Assembly: GCF_033958435.1 (NCBI RefSeq)
Contig: NC_134152.1
Span: 11,270,001 to 11,334,000, forward strand
Reading direction: 5' to 3'
Length of the DNA: 64,000 nt
Source of the DNA: Carettochelys insculpta
Taxonomy: Eukaryota > Chordata > Testudines > Carettochelyidae
Below the pieces are notes generated by a model. It was given only the letters and a program-made list of their open reading frames with translations, was not told where the DNA came from and ran no database searches. Positions within the stretch are counted from its first letter, which is position 1, and each line of letters begins with the position of its first letter. Below, piece by piece: positions 1 through 11,039 of the stretch. Both the position numbers and the translations under genes were made by a program.

Positions 1-312
1 CAGGAGTGACTCTCACTCAGCAGGTACAACAGGAGGTTTATTAGGCAACAGATGCCCAGTTTCTCACAGAAGTGACAGTTCAGCAGTCAGAGACAGTCCT
101 TCCAACCCGTCCTGGGGAGAAGACCCCGAGGGGTGCCCCTCTGGGGTGTAGCTTTCCCCCTCCTCAGGCTGGCTGCCTTCTAGCTCTCCCTTCCCCTAGC
201 CTCTAACTGCCGCCCCTGATTCAAACCCAGCTCAGCTCTTCCCTCCTCTTTGTTCAGGGCAGAGGTGTAACCTGCCATTTGTAGCCCCAGGGTCATCCTT
301 AGCCACTGGGAG

Positions 313-1359
313 CTATTCAGCTTGTTTCTCATATGTAGCCTGAGTCTCGCATTTGCACTCCCCGCACTCCATCACATGCTGCTGCTGCTGCTGCTGCTGG
401 GTGTCCCACCCCTCCCCCCGGGGGACCCTAGAGGTTCCGCTCCCCCCAGCCCCGGGGATGGGGCAGGGGCTGATGCACTCTTCTGAGGGACATGCCACTG
501 CTGTCCTTGGGGCCATGGTCATCTGGGCATGTGGAGGGCCCTGGTAATATCTATTACCCCTGCCCCTCAACCCCGGGGGTGTGCACCAGGGGGGGTACAT
601 ACCTGACGGTCCACTCCCACAGTCAGGGGACACCCGGGGGGCGGACGCCCGGCTGGAGCTCCTGGATGGCAGGACGATCCTCAGGCCGGCGTTGCTGGAG
701 GAGGACTCCCCCTCCTCCTCCTCCGGCTCCGGTGCCCTGGGGGTGGGCTCCTGGGGGGGGCCCCGGGGTGCGGGGCTTGCCTCTGGGGCGGACTCTGCCT
801 CCGGGGCCTGCTGGGGCTCCTCGGCCGAGGTATCAAGAGTGGCCGGAGGGGAGGAGGTGTGGCAGGGGCCCAGGATGTCCCTGAGCTCCCTGTAAAAGGG
901 GCAAGTGACGGGGGCGGCCCCAGATTGGCCGGCCGCATCCCGGCCCCAGGCGTAACCCTGCCGCAGCTCCTTCACTTTACTCCAGACATGATCCGGAGTG
1001 TGGGCAGGGTGACCCCGGGCGGCCAGGCCCTCGGCCAGCTGAGCGAATGCATCTGCGTTCCGCCTCTTGCTCCCCATTACCTGGAGCACCTCCTCCTCAC
1101 TCCAGAGCCCCAGCAGGTCCCACAGCTTGGCCTCCCTCCAGGAGGGGCCCCGCTGCCGCTTCCCCGCCTGGCTGCTGGGCTGGGAGCCCTGGCTCCCCTT
1201 GGGGGGCGTCTCCTGGGGGCACTTAGGGGCTGGCGTGCAGCCATCGCAGCTGGGGGGGTGTCTGTCACGGCTGAGGGACGTGCAGGCTGGCCGCGTGTCT
1301 GGGCTGCCGCCTGCACATTCTCTCAGCTTCCTGCACAGGAAGGAAGGGGGCGGGGAGCT
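313..1359 (-). pseudogene. Harbinger-associated Myb/SANT-like protein, open frame without a clear ATG
   Basis: The minus-strand frame is open from just after a TAA at 1360-1362 to a stop at 313. The core of a Myb/SANT-like (MADF-like) DNA-binding domain is encoded at about 880-1140: tryptophan in SWREAKLWDLL, a second in GLWSEEEV, then SKRRNADAFAQLAEGLAARG, and HVWSKVKELRQGY. Harbinger elements encode such a protein beside the transposase, where it binds the element ends and helps bring the transposase to the nucleus. After the domain come a Pro/Glu/Ser-rich linker with an EEEEGESSSS run and a seven-glutamine tract near the C-terminus. No in-frame ATG lies upstream of the domain: the first is at 1077, inside it. 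So the true start is spliced, lost, or the copy is dead. The domain call is from motif spacing, not a search. Confidence 0.65.
377..399. repeat. (TGC)n trinucleotide run
   Basis: About seven TGC units. On the minus strand they encode the polyglutamine run near the C-terminus of the Myb-like ORF. A similar CTG run sits at 20898-20922 in the related short element, so the triplet tract appears to belong to the transposon family and not to be chance. Confidence 0.85.
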
Positions 1360-1681
1360 TTAAGGGGCCGCTTCACATGGCCACCATCAAGCTCAGGGGC
1401 TGGAGAGAGCGTCTCTCAACCCCTCAGCTGATGGCCACCATGGAGGACCCCGCAATTTCGATGTTGTGGGACGTGCAACGACTACACGTTCCCTACTTCG
1501 ACGTTGAACGTCGAAGTAGGGCACTATTCCCATCCCCTCATGGGGTTAGCGACTTCTACGTTTCACCGCCTAACATCGATGTTAACATCGAAATAGTGCC
1601 CAACACGTGTAGCCGTGACGGGCGCTATTTCGAAGTTGGCGCTACTACTTCGAAGTAGCATGCACGTGTAGACGTGGCTAC

Positions 1682-2930
1682 AGAGTGACAAATTTCCTTC
1701 ACTACTGGGAGGTGCCCTCAGCTTTGGATCCACCTTCATGTGAGACCTGTCTGGTAATAGTAAAACCTGGATACTCAGAGGATGCACTGAGTTTGATTCT
1801 GAACTACACTGCCATGTGCATACAGCCCAGGCCTTGTAGGATGACCATATTTCCCTATGCCTAATACAGGACACCTGGTAAAATTGCTCAGACTTTAGCA
1901 AGTTCAGTGGAACTCAGACCTGTGCAGTACAGATGTTCAAAATAACATTAAGTTTGTGGAGTGCCCATTAAAAAGACATACTAAGTTATTATAGATGTAA
2001 GGCATGTGCCAGCAGGAGCACAGTACTGCTGAAGGATTTGGAGAGTGTGTCCTTTAGACATGAAAATGCAAAGGTGTGCATATATAGTGCTTGTAAACAA
2101 AGCCTGATGGCTAACAGGTGAAGAAATGAGTTTTCATCTATTGTAAACAACATGTCGTAAAGTCAAAATTTATGCTATCACCTAGTATAAGAATTGTGGA
2201 GTCTCACCAATGCTTGAAGTTGTTGTGGGGATACAGGACAGTCATCACTGCTGTGTAAGACATGGATGGCACAGGGCTCCCTCCATCTAAGCACTGTGAG
2301 GTTGAAGGTGTTGTGGGGTGGGGCAGGGAAGAGGAATAGTGGTTGAACCAGCTGGCTGGGACCCTTTTGGCTATGCAGCAAGGACTGGTTTGACTAGTTC
2401 TCTGCACCACTGTTCAAAAATAGATCTAAAGCTGGGTCTATGGCTATTTTGTGAGACTCCTCCCTGGTGGATACTGAGATGCTATGGCTAGGCCCAGAAC
2501 TGAAGCCACAGACAGCTAGAATCACAGGGTTTTGCCTACTGCAAAAACCAAAAGACAGCAGGCAAACGACTAGCAGGAGCAACTGGCGGGCAGCTGGTAG
2601 GAGAAGCAGCTGGCAGGAGAAACCAGTGGGCGGCCGGAGGGACAGCTGGCAGGAGCAAGCAGAATGCCATACCAGCACAAAGGTGGTATTGCCTCAGGCT
2701 CAGTAAGGGAATGTATCAGGGTGATGTGTCAGGGCCTGCACAGACTGGACAGAGTTGTAAGTAGGACATTTGAAGTGGGGGGTATGGTGAAAGTTTGGGT
2801 GTGTGAATGGGATCCTTACAGTACTGTACTGGTGAGCCTGAGAAGCAAAGGACACTGCTCAATGCATTTGAGCTAGGACAGTTACTTGAGGGTTGGTTAT
2901 GAACTCTGGGTGTGGTATTTTCCCAAGTTT
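1682..2930. other. Intergenic, no gene recognised
   Basis: AT-rich unique-looking sequence. The only structure is a short degenerate GC-rich tandem at about 2555-2665 built on an AGCTGGCAGGAG-like unit. Frames here are short and show no family resemblance. Confidence 0.5.
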
Positions 2931-3327
2931 ATCATCATCATCAACATCATCATCAATAACTCTGGGGTCAGCGCCCATTGGTGTCTGATGCCTCTCTCAC
3001 TATTTCCTTCCATCTTCCAAACTAAGCATGGCTTAGTTTCTGTAGACTAGCTCCACACCAATCTACTATATCATCTATCCATTCTTTGTAGGGTCTGCCT
3101 CTCCTATTCGAACCATCCATTATGCCGAATACCAGGGTCTTAATTTTTCATTCATCGTTCATTCTGCAAGTATGCCCAAATAGATGTAGCTTATTTTTTA
3201 TAACCTTCTGCAGCAGTTTCTCTTTCAGCTGTGTCGTTCAATGTAATCCTCATTGGTGACCTTCTGTATCCATCCTATTCTCAGAATCTTTCTATAACAA
3301 CTCCTTTTGAATGCCAATATTCTTCTT

Positions 3328-4032
3328 TTAGAATCTTTCGTTATCACCCATGTCACACACCCATACAACATGCTGCTGAATACACGTTTTCAAACTGCTT
3401 AGCTTCGTTCTTAAGCTAATTGCTTTGCTTTTCCAGATCTTCTCCGTCACCTTCAAACTTGCTCTTGCTTTCACTATTCTAGTTGCTATTTCCTTCTTAC
3501 AATCTAGATCACATGTTATGTTGCTCCCCAGATATGTGAACTTCTCTATATTTTCAAGTTCAGTACCATCTACACTAATCTTCCTTCCTATTTCCTTATG
3601 TCCAAATACCATTATTTTTGTTTTATCGATGTTCATAATCAGTCTGTACTGCTTCCCTTCTTCATTTAATATCCGCACCATTTTCACTCGCTTCTCCTCA
3701 TCTTCCTCAATGATAATTATATCATCCGCGAACCTCAAGTTGTTAATTCTTTTCCTATGCACAGATACCCCTTCTACCTCTTCCTTGATCTTGTCCATCA
3801 CTCTCTCCAGATGTGTGATGAAGATACTTGGTGATATTGGATCTCCTTGTCTTGTACCTCTACTTGTTTTAAACCATCTTCCCAACTCCCCGCATGTTCT
3901 CACCGCTGACTCCGCATAACCACTGATATTCTTCAACAACCATATCAGTATGCTATCCACTCCGTATGATTCCAACACCACCCATATCACTTTCTGATCT
4001 ATATTGTCAAATGCCTTTTGAAGATCGATGAA
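3328..4032 (-). pseudogene. RTE reverse transcriptase, palm and C-terminal part
   Basis: Continues the RTE coding frame on the 3' side of the CR1 insertion. It opens with FIDLQKAFDNIDQK, the finger/palm block with catalytic aspartate. Then come SRGTRQGDPISPSIF and the active-site FADD at 3721-3732. After that are the INNLRF, TYLGSNITCD and KARASLK blocks that follow the palm in RTE-like proteins. A stop at 3328 results from a frameshift: in the next frame translation resumes with an AFKRSCYRKILRIGW block and further C-terminal sequence toward 3050. The FADD pair is intact, so the copy is damaged by frame lesions and not by loss of the active site. In the second copy at 34673-34684 the same motif reads FTDD. 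Confidence 0.8.
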
Positions 4033-4877
4033 TCATAGAATCATAGAATCATAGAACACTAGGACTGGAAGGGACCTCAAGAGGCCATCGAGTCCAGCCC
4101 CCTGCCCCAATGGCAGGGCCAAGTACTATCTAAACCATCCCTGGTAGACATCAATCTAACCTGTTCTTAAATATCTCCAGTGATGGAGATTCCACAACCT
4201 CCCTTGGCAATTTATTCCACTGTTTGACCTCCCTGACAGTTAGGAATTTTTTCCTAATGTCCAACCTAAACCTCCCTTGCTGCAGTTTAAGCCCTTTGCC
4301 TCTTGTTCTATCCTCAGAGGCCAAGAAGAACAAGCTCTCTCCTTCCTCCTTCTGACTCCCTTTTACATACCTGAAAACCGCTATCATGTCTCCCCTCAAT
4401 CTTCTCTTTTCCAAACTAAACAAGCCCAATTCTTTCAACCTTTTTTCATAGGTCACATTTTCTAGACCTTTAATCATTCTTGTCAATCTTTTCTGGACCC
4501 TCTCTAGTTTCTCCACATCTTCTTTGAACTGCGGTGCCCAGAACTGGACACAATACTCCAGCTGAGGCCTAACCAGCACAGAGTAGAGCGGAAGAATGAC
4601 TTCTCGTGTCTTGTTCACAACACACCTGTTAATGCATCCCAGAATCATGTTTGCTTTTTTTGCAACAGCATCACACTGTTGACTCATATTTAGCTTGTGG
4701 TCCACTATAATCCCTAGATCCCTTTCCGCTGTAGTCATTCCGAGACAGTCTCTCCCCATTCTGTAGGTGTGAAACTGATTGTTCCTTCCAAAGTGGAGCA
4801 CTTTGCATTTGTCCTTATTAAACTTCATCCTGTTTACCTCAGACCATTTCTCTAATTTATCCAGATCATTTTGACTT
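4033..4877 (-). mobile_element. CR1 LINE, 5'-truncated, nested in the RTE
   Basis: The 3' end lies at the left with tandem AATCATAG units (ATTCTATG on the coding strand), the signature 3' terminus of CR1 elements. The body then gives the conserved CR1 tail ACTGGAAGGGACCTCAAGAG and the C-terminal coding region. A 5-bp direct repeat ATGAA flanks it at 4028-4032 and 4878-4882. Removing the element and one ATGAA restores the RTE reading frame exactly across the site, which fixes both ends. Confidence 0.9.
4151..4828 (-). CDS. CR1 ORF2 C-terminal fragment
   Basis: This is 225 uninterrupted residues of the C-terminal part of CR1 ORF2, the thumb and connection region after the reverse-transcriptase active site. 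Family blocks in order are KFNKDKCKVLHFGR, AERDLGIIVDHKLNMSQQC, VRPQLEYCVQFWAP, RVQKRLTRMIKGLE, GLFSLEKRRLRGDMI and WNKLPREVVESP near the end. The frame starts at an ATG at 4826-4828, but the element is 5'-truncated and this ATG is internal to the full ORF. It cannot make an active enzyme, since the endonuclease and palm domains are missing. The absence of stops suggests a recent insertion compared with the CR1 pieces at 8.9 and 10.8 kb. Confidence 0.85.
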   Translation of the reverse strand: MKFNKDKCKVLHFGRNNQFHTYRMGRDCLGMTTAERDLGIIVDHKLNMSQQCDAVAKKANMILGCINRCVVNKTREVILPLYSVLVRPQLEYCVQFWAPQFKEDVEKLERVQKRLTRMIKGLENVTYEKRLKELGLFSLEKRRLRGDMIAVFRYVKGSQKEEGESLFFLASEDRTRGKGLKLQQGRFRLDIRKKFLTVREVKQWNKLPREVVESPSLEIFKNRLD

Positions 4878-4906
4878 ATGAAGCAAGTGTATACGTTCTT
4901 GTTCTT

Positions 4907-5998
4907 TCATTGAGCTTTTTCCGCTATCAGTCTTAATGCCAATATCTGCTGTATGGTACTTCTATCTTTTCTGAACCCCGCTTGCTCGTCTGCTATATGT
5001 TCTTCTATCTGAGATCTTAGTCTCTCAGTCAGTATCATCATCAGCACCTTGCCTAGATGACTCATTAAGGCAATTGTTCTGCAGTTCTTCCACTCCAATG
5101 TACTTCCTTTCTTGGGTATTGTCACTAGCACAGATTTTGTCCATTCCTTAGGCGCCTTCCCTTCTTTCCATGTTATATTACATAGTCGGTGTATTTCTTG
5201 ACTCATGCTTTCTCTGCCATATTTGATCATCTCTCCTGTGATCTTATCATTTCCAGGGCTCTTGTTCTTTAGTCGTTTCACCACTTTTTCTACTTCCTCC
5301 TTCAAAATATCAGTCTCGATCTCAATGCTCGGTGGAGATATCTCTTTCAGTTCTTCAATCAGTCTCTCTGAGACACTTGGGTCCAACTGTGCTTTGTATA
5401 GGTTGGTGCAATATCTCGTCCAGCACTGCACAATGTTCTCCCTGTTCATGAGCACTTCTTTGTTTTCATCTTTGATCACCATCTGCTTCAGTTGCCATTT
5501 CCTATTAATATTCCTAATTGTCTTATACACCTCCCTGGTCTTACATTTGCCATAATACCTCTCTATATCTTCACCTTGCTCCTCTAACCATTTCACCTTA
5601 TTCTTTCTGTCTGCTTTCCTTAACGCATTGCATTTCACCCTATATTGCTGTTCTGCCATCTCAGAGACATCTCTTCTGATCTTCAACTCTCTCTTCTGTT
5701 GAACCAACTTCAGTGTCTCCTGGGTAATCCACTTCTTATTGATCTTTTCTTCTTCTGGAACAGTCTGCTCAATTGCCTCTTCTATAGCGATGGCTATCCC
5801 TGCAACTCTCTTATCTAGGTCTTTCTCTGTGGCGATATTCTTAATCTCCTCTTCGAGCACTGCTCTGTATGTGTTCCCTGTTTCTTCCCCACATAGCCTC
5901 GCCAGGTCTTTTCTTTCCTTAAACTGTGTCTTACATTTTCTTTTGAGTTTTATCTTGATGTTTGCGATCACTAGACTGTGGTCTGAGTCTATATCCAT
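4907..5998 (-). pseudogene. RTE linker and N-terminal reverse transcriptase
   Basis: Encodes the stretch between endonuclease and polymerase palm. MDIDSDHSLV is the last endonuclease motif (SDH with catalytic histidine). Next come a basic helical linker rich in Lys/Glu, then KNKSPGNDKITGEMIKYG, the start of the polymerase, and TIPKKGSTLEWKNCRTIALM and EEHIADEQAGFRKDRST. It is in the same frame as the endonuclease segment upstream and is separated from it only by one TGA at 6011-6013. It ends at a TGA at 4907-4909, after which the frame continues for nine codons to the CR1 insertion point. The second copy on the + strand starts within this region, at the GEMIKYG block. Confidence 0.8.
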
Positions 5999-6010
5999 TC
6001 CTTGGAAAGT

Positions 6011-6718
6011 TCAGCACTGCTGTACTGATGTTATCCATCTTCTTCTTATCAAAATTACATCTATCATGTTCTTGGACTTACCGTCATTCGATCGCCACGT
6101 CCACTTCCTACAGTCCTTTTGTTGGAATCTCATGTTGCAGATCACCATCTCATGCTTTGTAGCAAACTCTCGTAGTTTCTCACCTTCTTCGTTTCCTTCT
6201 CCATATCCAAACCTTCCCATGACTCTCTCCCAACCTTTGTTATCTGTTCCAACCTTCGCATTCCAATCTCCTCCAATGATCAACACATCTTTCTTTGGTA
6301 TCTCCTCCACCTTCTTTGTCAAGTCTTTATAGAACAGCCTAATTTCTTCCTCCATACTGTCTGACATGGGTGCATACACCTGAATGACTGAGATGTTGAA
6401 CGGTTTTACTTCAAATCTTGATACCATTATTCTTGCACTCACCGGTTTGTATCCTAATAATGCTCTTCTAGCTATTTTGCTAAGAAGGAATCCAACTCCT
6501 GCTTCATGCTTCGTTTCATTTCCTGACCAAATGACTTTGCAACCACATATCTCTCCTGATCCTGTCCAACGCATCTCTGCCAGTCCAAGTATATCGCATT
6601 GGTATCTCTCCATCTCCTTCCAAAGCAGCTCTAATTTTCCAGTTGCCCACAGTGTTTGGACATTCCATGTTCCTATGGATAGCATATGTTTTAGCTGTAA
6701 TTTTCTTTTGGTGGCCAA
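6011..6718 (-). pseudogene. RTE apurinic/apyrimidinic endonuclease domain
   Basis: This is the endonuclease/exonuclease/phosphatase fold that nicks target DNA for LINE integration. Visible motifs in order: GTWNVQTL, the metal-binding LGLAEMRW (catalytic Glu), GVGFLLS, VIQVYAPM, and IIGGDWNAKVG (the GDxN motif). The SDH motif follows just past the stop. The first codon of the open frame is TTG, so it is not a real start; the first in-frame ATG is the Met of KHMLSIG, directly before the domain. The frame is closed upstream by a TGA. The domain appears complete apart from the terminal TGA at 6011-6013. Confidence 0.8.
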
Positions 6719-7019
6719 CTTATCGACCCAACCCCAAGCGCTTGATTGGTATCATGGACCTTGTTTATACGGGAGACGTCCGAGCCGGCATTTTTTATCA
6801 TTTAGTTGTACTGGCATCAGATTTCATTCGTATTGTTTTTTGACCGTCAGTGCATCGACACACATCTGACCAACCCTCCTCCTTCATCTAGGCTTGGGGC
6901 TGGCATGAAGCTCTTAGAGGCTTCATGGTGGAGTTTCAAGTTTATGCCATGTGACTTTTCTGCCTCGTTCATTAAAAGTTTCTTTTCTACACTCAGATGC
7001 TATGCTTGCGAGTGAGAAG

Positions 7020-8855
7020 ACTGTGCCCCTCTGAGGCACCCGGGGTGTGTGAATTTCCTGGGCTACTGGGTGTGGGCTCAAACTGATTTAATGTGAGATG
7101 GGTGAAAAGAAACCCCTAGATATTGAACCTGGCCCTGGCTGCTGCCGACTCTTTCTGGCAGAAGGGCTGCATAATTAATCAGTAAAAAATTAGAAATATA
7201 CATTTACAGTTAAGTGGTTACTGCTCTTTAGAAGTGCATGCCATGTCATCTGATAGAAAGGACCCTTCTGTCATTGTACAATGCATCTATGCTATAGTAA
7301 CGCAAGTGCAGTACCTTAGCTCTGCTGCTGGAAATGCTATCATATAAACATATTCTACGTCAGTGTAATTATGCAGTACAGACACAGACACATAAAGAAT
7401 TTTCATTCATACTCAAGTCATCCAATCATGACCAAGTCCAGCTGTAAATTGTTTTGCTAAAACCGTTAGTCTTTGAATTAACCTCACCTTGAAACCTGTT
7501 AAGAGTATACGGCAAAGGTCACCTTTGAGAGAACTAAGAAGTGGTCCTACGAAGAGACACTAGTTTCTACACTGACTCTAGTTGTGAATTTAAGCTGTAT
7601 TCCTAAAGCACCAGCAAATGACAGCACCTTTCAAACATCTGCTAGCATCTACAAACTACAGACACATTTGGATCAAACCTGTGCAAAATTTGTACAAACC
7701 CCTGCCACTGCATGAATGCAAGTCCAGCTCCAACCAAACCTGATTCTACAACCTGAATGTTTCTCACACCTCTGCTCTGTGCCTCTCACAATTCCCTAAT
7801 CAAATCCCTGCCCCATTATATTCCTGTTGAATCAGTATGGTATAGTTATGGCAAAATGCAATTCACTTTGTCCCTATGCGATGGGTAATTAGAGATCCAC
7901 TTAATCCTGAACAAAAATATTAAATAATCAATTTATTTGGGATTTTCTACCTTATTTATGGTGTCAAAATCAGGTGCCACTCAGATCACTTGATCAAGGC
8001 ATATTTTTAGAGGAGCAAATGTCAGGCAGTTTCATACTTCCCTTCGGATGCTGGCAGGGGGCCAGTGAATTCAGACACCGTAGTAATGTGGATGGAGGCT
8101 AATCCATGATGGCAGTAAGAATAAGAGTCAGTGGGCCAGAACTCCACTCCAGGTACTTACTTCAATTATATTAAACAGTGTAAGTCTCAGGCTAGCTACA
8201 TGGCCACTTACTTTCAAGAGCACAGAGGAGTGGGGTTGAGGGGGAGGGTTGTAGGGAAGCAGGGAGCAAAGAATGGCAGCAGAGAATGAGTGCTTCTGGG
8301 GTGTCATGGGCTTAAAACATCATTCTGGATGGGGCTCTTAGGTTAATGTTCCTTTCATTGGTTTTACTCCTGCAGGGGGCCATGCTTTGGTACTGTCAGG
8401 AAGGATCAAGTTCCTGTGTGCTGCCCGTTGTGTTTTGTGGTTTTTACTTACTAAAACGTAACTCTTTAGGCACAGTATCAAGTACAGGCCCATATGCAAG
8501 GGCAGGAGGGTGCAAAGTGTGTGAACATTCCTTCCCACCTCCCAAGGCCCAGGCAGTGGGTATAAGAAGCAATGGGAGGCAATGTTTCCCCAGGTCTTAG
8601 CACTCAATCTCACCCCTCTTCCTGTCCTTACTCTGACCGTTTCTGAAGGCTCTCACAACAGCAGCTTGCAGACTCATGACTCTTCCCCTCAAAGTGGCTC
8701 TGTCAACTTAAAAGTGAAGTTTGTCAACTCTATTAGCATAACATAGAACCTATCAAAAATCAAGTGGTGATTAAGAGCATATAACAGGCATGTGCCACTG
8801 TGAATCTACTGATAAAAACAGTTGTGTGTTATGTCTAGAGGACCATAGTTTAAAA
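7020..8855. other. Intergenic, no gene recognised
   Basis: AT-rich sequence with no long frame and no repeat family I can name. The short overlapping frames on both strands at 8338-8613 look like chance. Confidence 0.5.
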
Positions 8856-8859
8856 GTAG

Positions 8860-9580
8860 TTTTAAAGTGTTCCACTTAGGAAGGAACAATCAGCTTCACA
8901 CATGCAGAATGGGAAGCAACGGTCTAGGAGGGAGTATGGCAGAAAGGGATGTAGGGGTTATAGTGGACCACAGGCTAAATATGAGTCAACAGTGTGATGC
9001 TGTTGCAAGAAAAGCAAACATGATTCTGAGATACATTAACAGGTGTGTTGCAAGCAAGATACGAGAAGTCATTCTTCTGCTCTACTCTGCATTGGTTAGG
9101 CCTCAGTTGGAGTATTGTGTCCAGTTCTGGGCACCACATTTCAAGAAAGATGTGGAGAAACTGGAGAGGGTCCAGAAAAGAGCAACAAGAATGATCAAAG
9201 GTCTACAGAGGAGGAAGGCTGAAAGAATTGGGCTTGTTTAGTTTGGAAGAGAGAAGCTGGCGGGGACATGATAGTGGTTTTCAGGTATCTAAAAGGGTGT
9301 CATAAGGAGGAGGGAGAAAACTTGTTCTTCTTGGCCTCTGAGAACAGAACAAGAAGCCCCCTTAAACTGAAGCAAGGGAGGTTTAGGTTGGATGTTAGGA
9401 AAAAGTTCCTAACTATCAGGGTGGTCAAACACTGAAATAAATTGCCTAGGGAAGTTGTGGAATGTCCATTTCTGGAGATATTTAAGAACAGGTTAGATAA
9501 ATATCTAGCAAGGATGGTCTAGACAGTACCTGGTTCTACCTTTCGAGGTCCCTTCCAGTCCTAGTATTCCATGATTCTAG
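8860..9580 (+). mobile_element. CR1 LINE fragment, 3' end
   Basis: Plus-strand CR1 remnant. It begins in the FHLGRNNQLHTCRMG block, passes through AERDVGVIVDHRLNMSQQC and VRPQLEYCVQFWAP, and reaches the AAGGTCCCTTCCAGTCCTA-like 3' consensus near 9550-9580. The frame is broken around 9205-9240 and again downstream. It is the same family as the CR1 at 4033-4877 but more diverged. Confidence 0.85.
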
Positions 9581-9599
9581 TTTTAAATATTGTATTAAT

Positions 9600-10790
9600 C
9601 TGTGGCTGAAGCTTCTAAAATCACATCTCTAAAAATCCTTTCATAGATATTTAGATCTGAGTATTCAGCTTTAGCCTTGGAGCTTTAGACCGTTCTTTTA
9701 AAATAATTTCTTCAAAAGACCACTCTGATCTAAAATCAGCAGCCAGGTAAGATAACCCAGTCCCAGGGTGATCCTCCCATCCCCACACACTGTACCCTAA
9801 CCCCCACTGCTAGGCCCCTACCCTGCCTCATGTACCCCACCCTACCCCGATGCCATGCCCTGACCCCTCATGAAATCTGATGCCTTGGTCTGGGCCCCTC
9901 ACATGGCCCAACGCTTACTCCTGAACCCAACACCCACAGCACTCCACTCTAACTTCTGTACCCCCTCATATTACAACCCCCGAGTCACCCAACCCTGATT
10001 CCTGTAGCTCCATGTCCCCAGCACCCTGCCCTAACTTCTGCACCCGCTACCCTGACCACCTAATATACCCCAACCCTGACTCCTGAACCCCCACATCCCC
10101 AGCCCACTGCCCTGAGCCTCTCTCACTCCATCCCATAATTTTGGAGTACTGCTAATTGACTCATAGATTTGTTTAGCATCTTAAAGCTGGGCTGTGTGGA
10201 CAACATGCAGTTTGTGGGTTCACTAGCTTGAATTGTTAGAAGGGATGATGATACAGGTACTCCAAGAGTAGTGTTCATTTTCTTTTTATGTGCGTTTGTA
10301 ATAAGCAAACATTGTAAGCGTTGTTCCTTGTTAATTATCCCTTATTTTAATACATTTTCTTCCATACCTAGAGGCTGTTTACAATATAGGTTTATATCTA
10401 GGTTTTTTGTTCATACTGGTGGTGCACATCCACACACTAACTCAGTACTGGTGCACATAAATTTTAACCTACCCTAAAAAAAATTCAGTTCTTCCAACGA
10501 TGGGAAATTTTAGAGGGAACACTGCTGCCCTGCCCTGCATGCCATCAGGAGAGCCCGGGTGCATATGCAGAGCTTGGGGCAGCTAGAAGAGCCCCAGGTA
10601 TGCCATGCAGGTAGGAGGGGGAAAGGGGTAGGGCAGCAGGGGCCCCTATGCACATGGGTGTGGCTGCCAGCAGCAGGGATTCTGGGGGAGCAGGGCCAGG
10701 CTGACTAGAGGAGAGGTGGGGGGCAGGGCCAGCTGGAGAAGGGTGAGGGGAGAAGGGCCACTGTGGTGTTGAGGGCAGCACTTGGTCTCA
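9600..10790. other. Intergenic, with a degenerate C-rich tract
   Basis: About 9760-10130 is a loose tandem of C-rich units resembling CCCTGACTCCTGAACCCCCA, with no conserved period. The rest is AT-rich apart from a purine-rich stretch at 10545-10790. No gene seen. Confidence 0.5.
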
Positions 10791-10794
10791 AGGC

Positions 10795-11030
10795 ATCATA
10801 GAATACTAGAACTTGAAGGGACCTCAAGAGGTCATCAAGTCCAGTCCCCTGCCTTCATGGCAGGACCAAGTACTGTCTATATCATCCCTTTTAGATATTT
10901 ATCTAACCTGTTCTTAAATATCTCCTTTGATGGAAACTCTACAAACTCCCTAGGCAATTTATTCCAGTACTTAACCACCCCAACAGGAATTTTTTCTAAC
11001 ATCCAGCCCTAACCTCCCTTGCTGCAATTT
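10795..11030 (-). mobile_element. CR1 LINE fragment, 3' end
   Basis: Starts with an ATCATAGAATACTAGAACTT end and GGGACCTCAAGAGGTCATC, the reverse complement of the CR1 3' terminus, and runs about 230 bp into the KLPREVVESP-coding block before it stops matching. Heavily mutated. Confidence 0.85.
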
Positions 11031-11039
11031 TATCATTGG

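Larger units (their letters stand above)
1..1681 (-). mobile_element. PIF/Harbinger DNA transposon, partial (Myb-ORF side)
   Basis: The right edge near 1681 ends in a TGTAGACGTGGCTAC motif, the reverse complement of the GGCTACGTCTACAC-type end seen on other Harbinger copies in this window. Just inside it, 1455-1660 is a subterminal array of short palindromes built on TTCGAAGT, TCGACGTT and ATCGATGT; the same array occurs in the non-autonomous copy at 20561-21298. The element carries a Myb/SANT-like reading frame on the minus strand. The transposase half, if it exists, lies left of the window. GC content is far above the flanks. Family assignment rests on the ends plus the Myb-like ORF and is fairly secure; the left boundary is not visible. 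Confidence 0.75.
2930..6900 (-). mobile_element. RTE-type non-LTR retrotransposon (LINE), nearly full coding region, interrupted
   Basis: Read on the minus strand, an apurinic endonuclease domain is followed by reverse transcriptase and ends in a TGATGATGATG-type microsatellite near 2933-2955, the kind of short-repeat tail RTE elements carry. The second copy on the + strand at 34015-36460 confirms the order and the 3' end. The coding frame runs from about 6718 to 3330. It is broken by only two in-frame TGA codons (6011-6013 and 4907-4909), one frameshift near 3330, and a CR1 insertion at 4033-4877. The 5' limit is uncertain; related sequence seems to reach about 6.9-7.0 kb. Clade assignment to RTE is from the GTWNV and AGVGFLL endonuclease motifs, the GNDKI and FADD blocks and the tail type. 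Confidence 0.8.

Noticed and set aside
353..1431. Plus-strand frames opposite the Myb-like ORF
   Set aside because: They are antisense shadows of a GC-rich coding region.
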